From Achatina immaculata (lineage: Eukaryota > Mollusca > Gastropoda > Stylommatophora > Achatinidae), in assembly GCA_009760885.1 (NCBI GenBank), contig CM019697.1:32423596-32487595 (forward strand): a stretch of 64,000 nt of DNA. The letters run 5' to 3'. The position numbers and the translations under genes are program-made. The notes beneath the pieces are model-generated. The model searched no databases. It worked only from the letters and a program-made list of their open reading frames with translations, and was not told the origin of the DNA. This document shows, piece after piece, positions 30,649 through 42,638 of this stretch (position 1 is its first letter; each line of letters starts with the position of its first letter).

Positions 30649-31445
30649 ACATTACAATAACGTACCTTAACAACAAATGTATTGAAGCAAGATTGTGGTA
30701 TTCAGTATGTTTGTGTACCATATTTTATTCCAGGTCTTAGTGTGAATGGAAGCAAGGACCAAAACCTCATGAGCTCACCGAAATTTTTCCAGGTTTAGTT
30801 CAGCTCCGAGTATTACTCCGCCATAACTTGTCAAAAAAGTGAACTACTTTTAATCAATTTCTGTACTCGGGGAAAGACACATTAATGAGGTCACTGTGAC
30901 ATTTATGGATCTGTCCTAAGCGCAAAGAACTTGATCCTAACTAAGACTATTTTAACAATAATAAAAATACGGAGTCGAGTTTCCAGACGTTACGAAAACA
31001 TGGCGGTTGTGTCAGGCAAATATTTACAAGTAAACGACTGTAGCCGGCTACAGAATCTTAAATATTAGCACAAACCATCAGTTTCCTTGCCATATTTAAT
31101 TTAAATTTATAATTTTAGTGTCAATTTACTGAGAGAATTTAGACTCCAGGCAAATTTTGGAACTAATTGTGTAGAAATAGCTGTCTTAGAAGAAAGAACA
31201 CGAGGGTACAGTAATGATGGCGGGTCATGAAGTGCGTGTTTATTTTCTGTTTGCTACATGACGTGATATTTGCATGTACTGTAAGAGATTTTATTAGTAC
31301 AAGACCAAGAGCAGATTAATTATATTTGGAAACGGTGCTTCACAATGAGTAGAAAACTTGGCACTGAAGGCAGGTTTATTATCTTCCACAAATATGTGAA
31401 AATATTCAATGTTTATTTCCAAACATGGAGTTAGAAACATTCTTT
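30649..31445. other. Unassigned sequence
   Basis: Nothing was recognised. It lies between the L-D insertion and the second copy of the dispersed repeat. Confidence 0.45.
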
Positions 31446-31736
31446 GTGTTTACACAGGGGAAAAGAAGATTTGAGAATCATTGTAGATCGATTTTGATTT
31501 TTCTTTTCAAAGTTTTAAATAAAATATAGTTCGAGAACACAGGATATTTTTTGTGTGTATGTTTATGTAACTATGAACGCGCTCAGAGAGTAGGGACACA
31601 CAAGAACAGGCAGGACAGGAAACTCTTTATCGTTCACCTGTACTTCCAAGGTAGTGACGGCAGTGATGATGATGATGATGATGACGACGACGATGATGAT
31701 GATATGTAAAACTAAAAATCACACTAAAGAGCTGAA
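31446..31736. repeat. Unclassified dispersed repeat, copy 2
   Basis: This is the second copy of the repeat at 14,001-14,325, same orientation. The GATGATG/GACGACG run at about 31,662-31,701 is longer here. Both copies end near CACTAAAGAGCTG. The left end can be seen only here, near GTGTTTACACAGGGG, because the other copy is cut by the gap. Confidence 0.8.
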
Positions 31737-31879
31737 GTAAAGATGCCAGAACAGATAATTAAACTATTTTATAAAGACAGAAACAGCTTTATTCATTTAC
31801 TTGCTCCATTAGTGAATAAAGCTGTAACAATCATTTTACGTCAAATAAATTGGAGCAGATCCCACCGTACATCAAAGAT

Positions 31880-31911
<32 letters not shown>

Positions 31912-32325
31912 TTTGGATGACGGTGTTTTCTCATTCATTCGTTCATTACGTGTCACTGAAGCATCATTTTTATTAAGTATCACTTTCATTAAGTATCACT
32001 TTTATTAAACTGATAAGATCATAATTATCCGTTCTGACCTTCTATTGCTGTAATGACTCCGTCAGCCCTTCCTTTCTCGCGCAACTGTGTCATCTCATTA
32101 CCTGATTTATCTCTTGATCTCATTCTTTATTTTCCCCTGAGTTTTCCCCTGATTGGCAGTTTCTGTAACTTTTTTTCTCCCGTGCCATGTCATTAACAAT
32201 TGTGACTGCCAGTTTCTCTAACTTGTAGTTATTTTTACCATTTTTTAAATTTCGGGTTTATATCCATGGCCAGCACGTGACGTGAAACATCAAATGTTTA
32301 ACTGTGGTAGTGAATGCATCTAAGA
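31737..32325. other. Unassigned sequence with (TG)n
   Basis: A (TG)n tract lies at about 31,880-31,911, followed by ATTCATT and AAGTATCACTTTTATT-type short repeats. No gene was recognised. Confidence 0.5.
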
Positions 32326-33205
32326 GTCTTCACTGTCACACGTTTTGTTGGAAGCTTCACTGTCACACGTTTTGTTGATAGCTTCACTGTCACACGTTTT
32401 GTTGATAGTTTCACTGTCACACGTTGTGTTGATAATTTCACTGTCACACATTTTGTTGATAGCTTCACTGTCACACGTTTTGTTGATAGCTTCACTGTCA
32501 CACGTTCTGTTGATAGTTTCACTGTCACACTTTGTGTTGATAATTTCACTGTCACACGTTTTGTTGATAGCTTCACTGTCACACGTTGTGTTGATAGCTT
32601 TACTGTCGCACGTTGTGTTGATAGTTTCACTGTCACACGTTGTGTTGATAGTTTCACTATTACACGTTGTGTTGATAGCTTCACTGTCAAACATTTTGTT
32701 GATAGGTTCACTGTCACACGTTTTGTTGATAGCTTCACTGTCACACGTTGTTTTGATAGCTTCACTGCCACACTTTTTGTTGATAGCTTCACTGTCACGC
32801 TTTTTGTTGATAGCTTCACTGTCACGCTTTTTGTTGATAGCTTTACTGTCACACGTTGTTTTGTTAGCTTCATTGTCAAACGGTTTGTTGTAAGCTTCAC
32901 TGTCACACGTTGTTTTGTTAGCTTCACTATCACACGTTGTTTTGTTAGCTTCACTGTCACACGTTGTTTCTTTAGCTTCACTATCACACGTTGTTTTGTT
33001 ATCTTCACTGTCACACGTTGTTTTGTTAGCTTCACTGTCACACGTTGTTTCTTTAGCTTCACTATCACACGTTGTTTTGTTAGCTTCACTGTCACACGTT
33101 GTTTCGTTAGCTTCACTGTCACATATTTTATTGGTAGTTTCACTGTCACACGTTCTGTTGGTAGTTTCACTGTCGCACTTTTTGTTGGCATCTAATATCA
33201 TTAAT
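32326..33205. repeat. 27-bp minisatellite open in several frames
   Basis: About 32 copies of a 27-bp unit (TTCACTGTCACACGTTTTGT plus TGATAGC) are present. From about 32,860 the unit changes to a TTAGCTTCACTGTCACACGT form with TTGTTTTG. Because 27 is divisible by three, long frames of about 180-312 codons are open on both strands with nonapeptide repeats such as VTRFVDSFT and CDSEANKTT. The minus frame from 33,258 begins with a hydrophobic stretch (FRGAFTFLAGCMSKILMIL). No sign of selection can be judged here, so a protein is not called. Confidence 0.92.
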
Positions 33206-34143
33206 ATTTTACTCATGCAGCCAGCAAGAAAAGTAAAAGCACCTCTGAAAATTGACAAAAGGACAATATAACTCTGTAACTTAAGACAGCCTCCAAGTGA
33301 GAGGGAACTATATTACTTATATATCATTGGTGAAAACACACATCAACATTACTAGTAAGTAAATTGTTTCTACTCATTTTCTTTTTCCATATTGAAACTC
33401 TCAACCAGGATAAGTAATCACGTGGTCTTCTGTAGATATACCACATTATAAGGAGTATTGATATGTTAATGCCAGTGAAAGCTGAGAAATGATTTTTGCA
33501 GAAATATACGTTGAGAGATGAATTTATTTCTGAGTTCGAAGAGTTATCGTTGATAGCAACACAGATAATATACAAGCAGAACTGAGCTGGGGAGATAGAC
33601 AGGACGATATCGGTGAAAATGGATAAAAATTGCGACTAAATGTCCCCCCCCCCCCCCGCAACCAAAAGATCTAAAAAAAATTATGTTTTGGACAAGGGCC
33701 GAAGTCTGAGTGCTGTGTGCTTCGCTTTTCAAGTAGATATTGCTCTTCATCTTTAGCTCCGACATCGACGTCAATCTCTCTCCCACATGAGGCAATTCCC
33801 TCTTCGCACCACAGTGTAGGAGGCTGGGATCTGACCAAGTTCTCTACTTGTGTGGATTGTGTAGATGTAAGATTGAATAATGAATCTGATTTGGTGCTTG
33901 GTTTTAAATCAAATATAACTCCCCATTTTATGTGTACAGTCGTAATAATGTGACAAATTAAGACTCCTTTATAAATCTTCCCCAGGTTCGGCATTCATTG
34001 GTTCTAGTATGCTACCAGTGTGAATTTTAATGTAAAAAGAAGTAACACCTGACACTCAGCACATTTCCAACATAACATGAGCAACAACACTTTCCGTGCA
34101 TTTGGTCGATATAGTGCACTTCCAGTATCCCGAACCTACCGTA
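33206..34143. other. Unassigned sequence with a poly-C run
   Basis: A run of about 15 C is at 33,643-33,657. A 107-codon minus-strand frame at 33,671-33,994 has no recognisable domain and is not called. Confidence 0.45.
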
Positions 34144-34771
34144 TGGTCATTATAGTGACAATTGTTTGTTTCAATAAAAACAACCGGTGTAACATTTAGA
34201 TTGTACATATTTCGTCCGCGATTCCGGTGACACTTTCAAAATGGCGAAAGAGTGCCTAGTTACGAACGATGCCGAGCGAGAAAAAAGGACGATAAGCTTG
34301 GAAATTTTTCAATTTTTGACGATGTAGATAGGGATATGGACATAGCCTATTGCCACCCCGTTGCTCTTGAATGTTTTCTAAGTAGATCTAAACATATTTA
34401 GACGACTGGAGAAGTAGTTAGGAGGTTAGTTCAGACATTCACTCAGCGAGAATGCAACACAGAATCACAATACGAGATCGACAAGTAGATCTACACATCT
34501 CAGATGATAAATAGTGCAGATCTAGACCTCGCCGATGGTGAGCTGGCCACAATCAGTGTCTAAAAACATCACATTACTTCTTTTTTCCAAAAAACTCTGC
34601 ATTTATGAAATTTTCATTCATTTAGCTATACTTTGAAACATATTAAGTATACGGAAGTACATGGAAATACTGTTTTCCATTCCATTTTACAACTAGACCC
34701 CCTTACAGACCAAGACCCGCGTTTTTACTCCCGCAATCCAGAGCACGTCCAAAGTGTCACTATAATGACCA
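34144..34771. mobile_element. Candidate MITE-like element with 17-bp inverted termini
   Basis: TGGTCATTATAGTGACA at 34,144-34,160 is exactly inverted at 34,755-34,771 (TGTCACTATAATGACCA), enclosing 628 bp with no transposase. The termini are perfect, but no clear target duplication flanks them. This is a weak call based on the inverted repeat alone. Confidence 0.4.
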
Positions 34772-35089
34772 GCCGCACGGAAAGTATACGACTCGTCATC
34801 AAGAAATGTATAAGTATTTCTTAATGACAAGACTGAACACATCACACAAGACAGCAATAACTGGGTATAACAAAACCTCAGTACAACAAGAACGAGAAAC
34901 ATATTAAACCACAAAGATAGACAATATATAATAAATAAATCCACGAGCAATAAACATTTTCATTGTGAAGCCTCATATTACACTTCACAGTCACTCACTT
35001 GACCCCTTTTTAAACCTAAAGCCTCCCTAAAAAAAAACTTTCCTGCAGGTCACACTAAAACAATTTCTTTCTCTGACATTTCTGAACTT
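34772..35089. other. Unassigned sequence
   Basis: Nothing was recognised between the candidate MITE and the 14-bp array. Confidence 0.45.
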
Positions 35090-35548
35090 CAATCTGTAAA
35101 CTGTAATCTGTAAACAGTAATCTGTAAACTGTAATCTGTAAACTGTAATCTGTAAACAGTAATCTGTAAACTGTAATATGTAAACAGTAATCTGTGAAAA
35201 GTAATCTGTAAACTGTAATCTGTGAAAAGTAATCTGTAAACAGTAATCTGTAAACTGTAATCTGTAAATAGTAATCTGTAAACAGTAATCTATAAACTGT
35301 AATCTGTAAGCTGTAATCTGTAAACCGTAATCTGTAAACTGTAATCTGTAAACTGTAATCTGTGAAAAGTAATCTGTAAACTGTAATCTGTAAACAGTAA
35401 TCTGTAAACTGTAATCTGTAAACAGTAATTTGTAAACTGTAATCTGTAAACAGTAATTTGTAAACTGTAATCTGTAAACTGTAATCTGTAAACAGTAATC
35501 TGTAAACTGTAATCTGTAAACAGTAATTTGTAAACGGTAATCTGTAAA
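35090..35548. repeat. 14-bp minisatellite
   Basis: About 33 copies of a 14-bp unit, CTGTAATCTGTAAA, often alternate with CAGTAATCTGTAAA to form a 28-bp pattern. Occasional GTGAAAAG units replace GTAAACAG. A 197-codon minus-strand frame results from the unit and is not called as a gene. Confidence 0.92.
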
Positions 35549-36559
35549 GAGCCCAGCTGAACTACCGGACCGGGGGAGCGGCCTCAGTACTCTCGGGGCA
35601 TGCCTGGACGTGGTTGGCATTTGACCTCAGGATGTCCTTGAGTGTTTTTAGAGAATTGATTCCAATGTTGTGTTGTTTGTGTGTTGCACGTGAACTGGCA
35701 TTTAGTTGCGATTTGCATCCGCTGCCCTTGCCTACACGTAACGCATTGAGTCGAGGTGGCGGGTGATTCGAAGGAAATTACTTTGTCATTATTTATTGTT
35801 ACTGTTTATCGTGTAAGTTCAGTTTGTCCATTTTGATGAGGCCCTCCGGTCTGGCCCTAGCTGGTCATCCTCATCGTTCCCATTTCTGATCTACACGGAA
35901 GAAAATTTCGTAATTGAAAATGACTGAAATAAATGATTTTATAGACTTTTTTTTTTGTTCTGTCAGTTTCAGAATGACAAGATCTATCAGGCTGAACTCA
36001 AGAAGTGCTTCTTCTGCATCTGGATGGTGAATGTTTGAATGATTATCTGCCCTTACCGCCACAATGGCGGAAGTGCGCGGAAAAGCTTTATTTTTGTGAC
36101 GTTTGCGTCTCTGGAGCAAGTTTTTTCGCAGAACCAGCAGAAGTTAACTGATCTACATTAAGCTGCCCTCCAAAGGTCATCACTGCGCCCCTCTGAGGCA
36201 TACGTCCTGGTGCGCTGTCTAGCTTTCATAGTAGCAGCCCTGGCTACCCGATTTGGTAACGTACTGGAGAAAGAGAAAGATTCATCATCCTTTCTTTGTG
36301 ACGTTGTCATAAAGTGACAGCCGTGTGAATCTCAGTGACGGGACAAGTTCTAAAGTCTATACCGAAATATGGACCCTCTGTATAGTTCCTCCAGCCCCCG
36401 TAGGTTATTAGATTCCTAATATAAAACCAGTTTCTTTTACATTTCAGTCCCCCCCCCCCCCCCCCCCATCCTCCTGCCTCATTTTCAATGCAGAAGTTAG
36501 CAGTTTTTCCTTTTTAATTTACTTTCTTTTTTTCTTTTACTGACTTATGAAACAGAGTG
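35549..36559. other. Unassigned sequence with a poly-C run
   Basis: No gene was recognised. A poly-C run of about 19 lies at 36,450-36,468 and a T9 run at 35,948. Confidence 0.45.
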
Positions 36560-36572
36560 ATTTTTTTCCATT

Positions 36573-37032
36573 CATTCATTAATTCATTCATTTGCATGTT
36601 CCTTGCGGAACTTTGCTTCCCAAATAACACTCCTGTAGGCCTCTCGGTTGTGAACAAGATGGCCTGCTGCTGCTGCGTCAATCTGCAGATCGTCGACGAT
36701 TTCTTGCAGCCATCTTCGTTTTGGTCTTCCTCTTTTTCTTTGTCCTATTATGTACCTTTCCAATATGGTCTTCTCTAAATTATCTTGACGTTTAATGTGT
36801 CCAAAATATTTAAGTTTTCTCTCTTTAATCCTCTTTACTAGCCAGCCTTCTTCAATATTAAGCTCTTGTAGTATAGATATATTTGTTCTTTTTTTATGTC
36901 CACGATATTTGGAGAACTCTTCTGTAGCATTTACATTCAAAGGCATTTATGTGTTTCTCAGCTGTTTTGTTAAGTGTCCACGTCTCACAGGCATATGTTG
37001 CGATGGGAAAGATGCATGACCTTAAAAATCTT
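36573..37032 (-). mobile_element. L-B retrotransposon 3' fragment with target duplication
   Basis: An intact minus-strand frame (36,584-36,946) carries the L-B C-terminus: NVNATEEFSKYRGHKKRTNI, EEGWLVKRIKERKLKYFGHI, IIGQRKRGRPKRRWLQEIVD and AGHLVHNREAYRSVIWEAKF. The tail is a (CATT)n run. ATTTTTTTCCATT occurs at 36,560-36,572 and again at 37,033-37,045, a likely 13-bp target duplication, although its T-run makes the exact length uncertain. The element is truncated near CTTAAAAATCTT. Confidence 0.85.
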
Positions 37033-37045
37033 ATTTTTTTCCATT

Positions 37046-37239
37046 ATAGTTTATAATTTTCCTTGAGTGAAAAAAAAAAAAACAGAAGAAACTAGTTAAA
37101 CCAGTTGTAAAGCTAACAAATAGATTCTTGACTCCTGCCTGACGCAGACTTTTGCTAACTTTGTCTGTGTCTGGTGACATCCCGTTTCATCAGACTAAAT
37201 AACTACAGTGCTAGCGTCCGTGTTTTCCTTGACCTGTTC
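37046..37239. other. Unassigned flank
   Basis: An A13 run at about 37,070 precedes the next array. Nothing else was recognised. Confidence 0.45.
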
Positions 37240-38140
37240 CATGACACTGACGCATATACGGGACTATAGGGTTAGTTTCAATGTTACACTGACTCATATA
37301 CGTGACTACTGAGTTAGTTTCAATGTTACACTGACTCACATACGGGAATATGGAGTTAGTTTCAATGTTACGCTTACTCATATAAGGGAATATGGAGTTA
37401 GTTTCATGTTTGTTTCAATGTTACACTGACTCATATACGGGAATATGGAGTTAGTTTTATGTTTGTTTCAATGTCACACTGACTCATATATGGGAAAATG
37501 GAGTTAGTTTCATGTTAGTTTAAACGTTACACTGGCTCATATACTGGAATATAGAGTTAGTTTCATGTTAGTTTCAATGTTACACTGAATCATATACGGG
37601 AATTCGGAGTTAGTTTATTGTTAGTTTCAATGTTACACTGAATCATATACGGGAATACGGAGTTAGTTTCAATGTTACACTGACTCACATACGGGAATAT
37701 GGAGTTAGTTTCAATGTTACGCTTACTCATATAAGGGAATATGGAGTTAGTTTTATGTTTGTTTCAATGTTACACTGACTCATATACGGGAATATGGAGT
37801 TAGTTTTATGTTTGTTTCAATGTCACACTGACTCATATATGGGAAAATGGAGTTAGTTTCATGTTAGTTTAAACGTTACACTGGCTCATATACTGGAATA
37901 TAGAGTTAGTTTCATGTTAGTTTCAATGTTACACTGAATCATATACGGGAATTCGGAGTTAGTTTCATGTTAATTTCAACGTTACACTGACTCATATACG
38001 GGAATATGGAGTTAGCTTCATGTTAGTTTTAATGTTACGCTGACTCATATACGGGAATATGGAGTTAGTTCCATGTTAGTTTTAATTATACACTGACTCA
38101 TATACGGGAATACGGAGTTAGTTTCATGGTAGTTTCAATA
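37240..38140. repeat. 42/53-bp minisatellite with a 349-bp higher-order repeat
   Basis: The basic 42-bp unit contains GGGAATATGGAGTTAGTTTC, AATGTTACACTGACTC and ATATAC. A longer unit has an extra 11 bp (TGTTAGTTTCA). A block of about eight units starting near 37,340 recurs about 349 bp later with the same variants, for example GTTACGCTTACTCATATAAG at about 37,368 and 37,717 and AAACGTTACACTGGCTCATA further on. Confidence 0.92.
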
Positions 38141-38985
38141 TTTCTTCTGACCTCACGGTGTACTAGTGATATGTCATTCTCACAACAGGTCATTACTCTT
38201 TTATTTAAGGTCACCAGTCTGTTATTTTTATTCTCTGTCACGTTTCTTCGCGACTGAATTCAAGGATACATGTGTTTGTTTGTTTGTTTGTTTGTTTATG
38301 TTTTTACATCTGGAGAGAAGTGGTCCTGTGTTTATCATTAATTTTTATTCATGTCTTTTGTTTCTGTAAAAAATTAATTCCCATTTTTAACATTTCGATT
38401 CAAATATATACTTTTTTCTTTCTTCTTTTTAATAAAATTGTTTTCCATCTTGACAGCTTTTGTTATTTGATACTTCCTGGTTTCAGTTGGTGTTTTTTTT
38501 TTTTTAGTCTTCAAATTTTAAATTTTCGTTAATATTTAATTTTCATTCTGATTATTAGCATTTGGTTGCTTTTGCCCGAACAAACAATTACAGCAACAAC
38601 AACTACAGCAATAATAACAATGATACCAAAAACTCAAGAAAAACAATCGGCAACAAGTTAAAAGAATATAATTGTTTTTAATTTTATATTCGTTGTTGTT
38701 ACTGTCTGATTAATGCTTATTGCTGAAATATCGGATTTATTTTCTTGATTGTGTAGGTTAACCTGTTTTTCTTATAAAATAATAGCACTTACAATAAAGA
38801 ATTGTGGATTCCTGCCTGTAAGGTTTATGTATTACATATAAATTGAGCAATGAAATGCATACACAAGAGTAAACTAAGGGATGTAACTAAAGTTGAATAT
38901 CTAAAAAAGAATTTCAGTATTATTTCCCTGATATCAACACAATTTTAATTCCTCTATGCGAATTTTCTTTACGCATCTTAGTAAT
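38141..38985. other. AT-rich unassigned sequence with (TTTG)n
   Basis: A (GTTT)n run lies at 38,273-38,298. The rest is AT-rich with T-tracts and shows no recognisable coding content. Confidence 0.5.
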
Positions 38986-38989
38986 ATAG

Positions 38990-41900
38990 CAAAGACAGGA
39001 GAAAACAAGAGTTGTGAAAACATGACGAGGAGAAAACAAGAGATGTGAAAATATGAAGAGGAGAAAACAAGAGTTGTGAAAATATGAAGAAGAGAAAACA
39101 AAAGTTGTGAAAATATGAAGAGGAGAAAACAAGAGTTATGAAAATATGATGAGGAGAAAACAAGAGTTGTGAAAATATGAAGAGGAGAAAACAAGAGTGG
39201 TGAAAATATGAAGAGGAGAAAACAAGAGTTGTGAAAACATGAAGAGGAGAAAACAAGAGTTGTGAAAACATGACGGGGAGAAAACAAGAGTGGTGAAAAT
39301 ATGAAAAGAAGAAAACAAGAGTGGTGAAAATTTAAAGAGGAGAAAACAAGAGTGGTGAAAATATGAAGAGGAGAAAACAAGAGTTGTGAAAATATGAAGA
39401 GGAGAAAACAAGAGTGGTGAAAATATGAAGAGGGAAAAACAGGAGTTCTGAAAACATGAAGAGGAGAAAACAAGAGTAGTGAAAATATGAAGAGGACAAA
39501 ACAAGAGTAGTGAAAACATGAAGAGGAGAAAACAAGAGTAGTGAAAATATGAAGAGGAGAAAACAAGAGTAGTGAAAATATGAAGAGGAGAAAACAAGAG
39601 TTGTGAAAACATGAAGAGGAGAAAACAAGAGTTGTGAGAATATGAAGAGGAGAAAACAAGAGTTGTGAAAATATGACGAGGAGAAAACAAGAGTTGTGAA
39701 AACATAAAGAGGAGAAAACAAGAGTTGTGAAAATATGAAGAGGAGAAAACAAGAGTGGTTAAAATATGAAGAGGAGAAAACAAGAGTTGTGAAAATATGA
39801 CGAGGAGAAAACAAGAGTTGTGAAAACATGAAGAGGATAAAACAAGAGTTGTGAAAATATGAAGAGGAGAAGACAAGAGTGGTGAAATAATATAGAGTAG
39901 AAAACAAGAGCTGTGAAAATATAAAGAGGAGAAAACAAGAGTGGTGAAAATATAAAGAAGAGAAAACAAGAGTGATGAAAATATAAAGAGGAGAAAACAA
40001 GAGTTGTGAAAATATAAAGTGAGAAAACAAGAGTGGTGAAAATATGAAGAGGAGAAAACAAGAGTTGTGAAAATATAAAGAGGAGAAAACAAGAGTTGTG
40101 AAAATATGAAGAGGAGAAAACAAGAGTGGTTAAAATATGAAGAGGAGAAAACAAGAGTTGTGAAAATATGACGAGGAGAAAACAAGAGTTGTGAAAACAT
40201 GAAGAGGAGAAAACAAGAGTTGTGAAAATATAAAGATGAGAAAACAAGAATTGTGAAAACATATAGAGGAGAAAACAAGAGTTGTGAAAATATGAAGAAG
40301 AAAACAAGAGTGGTGAAAATATAAGAAGAGAAAACAAGAGTGATGAAAATATAAAGAGGAGAAAACAAGAGTTGTGAAAATATAAAGTGAGAAAACAAGA
40401 GTGGTGAAAATATAAAGATGAGAAAACAAGAGTTGTGAAAATATGAAGAGGAGAAAACAAGAGTTGTGGAAACATAAAGATGAGAAAACAAGACTTGTGA
40501 AAACATAAAGAGGAGAAAACAATAGTTGTGAAAACATAAAGAGGAGAAAACAAGAGTTGTGAAAACATAAAAAAGAGAAAACAAGAGTTGTGAAAACATA
40601 TAGAGGAGAAAACAAGAGTAGTGGGAACATAAAGAGGAGAAAACAAGAGTGTTGAAAACCTGAAAACAAGAAAAAGGATTGGTGAAAACATAAAGAAGAG
40701 AAAATAAGAGTGGTGAAAACATAGAGGAGAAAATAAGAGTGGTGAAAACATGAAGAGGAGAAAACAAGAGTGGTGAAAACATGAAGAGGGGAAAACAAGA
40801 GTGTTGAAAACCTGAAAACAAGAAAAAGGATTGGTGAAAACATAAAGAAGAGAAAATAAGAGTGGTGAAAACATAGAGGAGAAAATAAGAGTGGTGAAAA
40901 CATGAAGAGGAGAAAACAAGAGTGGTGAAAACATGAAGAGGGGAAAACAAGAGTTCTGAAAACATAAAGAAGAGAAAAGAAGAGTTGTGAAAACAAAAAG
41001 ATGAGAAAACAAGAGTTGTGAAAATATGAAGAGGAAGAAACAAGACTTGCGAAAACATAAAGATGAGAAAACAAGATTAGTGAAAATATGAAGAGGAGAA
41101 AACAAGAGTTGTGAAAACATAAAGAGGAGAAAACAAGAGTAGTGAAAACATAAAGAGGAGAAAACAAGAGTAGTGGGAACATAAAGAGGAGAAAACAAGA
41201 GTGTTGAAAACCTGAAAATAAGAAAAAGGATTGGCGAAAACATAAAGAAGAGAAAATAAGAGTGGTGAAAACATAAAGAAGAGAAAATAAGAGTGGGGAA
41301 AACATGAAGAGGAGAAAACAAGAGTGGGGAAAACATAAAGAAGAGAAAATAAGAGTGGTGAAAACATAAAGAAGAGAAAATAAGAGTGGGGAAAACATAA
41401 AGAAGAGAAAATAAGAGTGGGGAAAACATGACAAGACGAAAACAAGAGTGATGAAAACATGACAAGACGAAAACAAGAGTGATGAACACATGACAAGACG
41501 AAAACAAGAGTGATGAAAACATGACAAGACGAAAACAAGAGTGATGAACACATGACAAGACGAAAACAAGAGTGATGAAAACATGACAAGACGAAAACAA
41601 GAGTGATGAACACATGACAAGACGAAAACAAGAGTGATGAAAACATGACAAGACGAAAACAAGAGTGATGAACACATGACAAGACGAAAACAAGAGTGAT
41701 GAAAACATGACCAGGTGAGAACAACAGTTGTGAAAACATGAAGAGGTGAAAACAAAAATGGTGAAAACCTGAAGAGGAGAAAACAAGAGTGGTGAAAATA
41801 TGACGAGGTGAAAACAAGAGTTGCGAAAACATGAAGAGGAGAAAACAAGAGTTGTGAAAACGTGACGAGGTGAAACAAGAGTTGTGAAAACGTGAAGAGG

Positions 41901-42310
41901 AGAAAACAAGAGTTGTGAAAACATGAAGAGGTGAAAACAAGAGTTGTGAAAACATGAAGAGGTGAAAACAAGAGTTGTGAAAACATGAAGAGGAGAAAAC
42001 AAGAGTGTTGAAAATATGACGATGAGAAAACAAGAGTTGTGAAAACATGAAGAGGAGAAAACAAGAGTTGTTAAAACATGAAGAGGTGAAAACAAGAGTT
42101 GTGAAAACATGAAGAGGTGAAAACAAAAGTGTTGAAAATATGACGAGGTGAAAACAAGAGTTGTGAAAACATGAAGAGGTGAAAACAAGAGTTGTGAAAA
42201 TATGACGATGAGAAAACAAGAGTTGTGAAAACATGACGAGGAGAAAACAAGAGTGTTGAAAATATGACGAGGTGAAAACAAGAGTGTTGAAAACATGAAG
42301 AAGTGAAAAC
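38990..42310. repeat. 31-bp minisatellite, 3.3 kb, with higher-order structure
   Basis: About 107 copies of a 31-bp unit (GAGTTGTGAAAATATGAAGA plus GGAGAAAACAA) make this the largest array in the window. Subdomains differ: ATATGAAG units to about 40,200, ATAAAG units at 40,200-41,400, a near-perfect 62-bp dimer with CATGACAAGACGAAAACAAG at 41,425-41,705, and GAGGTGAAAAC units after 41,730. A block around 40,651 recurs near 40,803. The G/A-rich plus strand has almost no C or T. The minus strand stays open for up to 845 codons in all three frames with a 31-residue periodicity, which follows from the unit length. No protein is inferred. Confidence 0.95.
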
Positions 42311-42638
42311 GTCTAATGAACTTTGCCCTGTGAATGAAGGGAGACTACTTTCGAATCGCAACGGAAGAGTACTCTTATAAATTTTGTCCAGGACCTCCTA
42401 CAAACGATGAAGTTCCAGAAAAAAAATATATTACTTTCATAACATTAATAATTTGCGATGCCAAAATTAGTGTTAACTCTTCTCTGATGTATAAGAAATC
42501 ATGTTTGCCAGAACAATCACAGACAACATATTGTTGCACTCACTGCTAGCAGTGCAAAAACAGCGTTCGTTTCTATCAGGTTTCAGGATGTACCACAAAA
42601 TTAAAGGTAAACAAATGGTCATCCTTTGTGGTACTTAA
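42311..42638. other. Unassigned sequence
   Basis: A 71-codon plus-strand frame at 42,334-42,549 has no recognisable feature. Nothing else was seen. Confidence 0.45.

Noticed and set aside
32326..33205. Regular short repeats that might suggest a CRISPR array
   Set aside because: Units are directly contiguous with no unique spacers, and the sequence is eukaryotic. The same applies to the 28-bp (17,838-18,206) and 38-bp arrays.
38990..42310. Very long minus-strand open frames (up to 845 codons)
   Set aside because: The frames exist in all three minus-strand phases and repeat every 31 residues, as expected from a stop-free 31-bp unit. There is no independent evidence for a protein.
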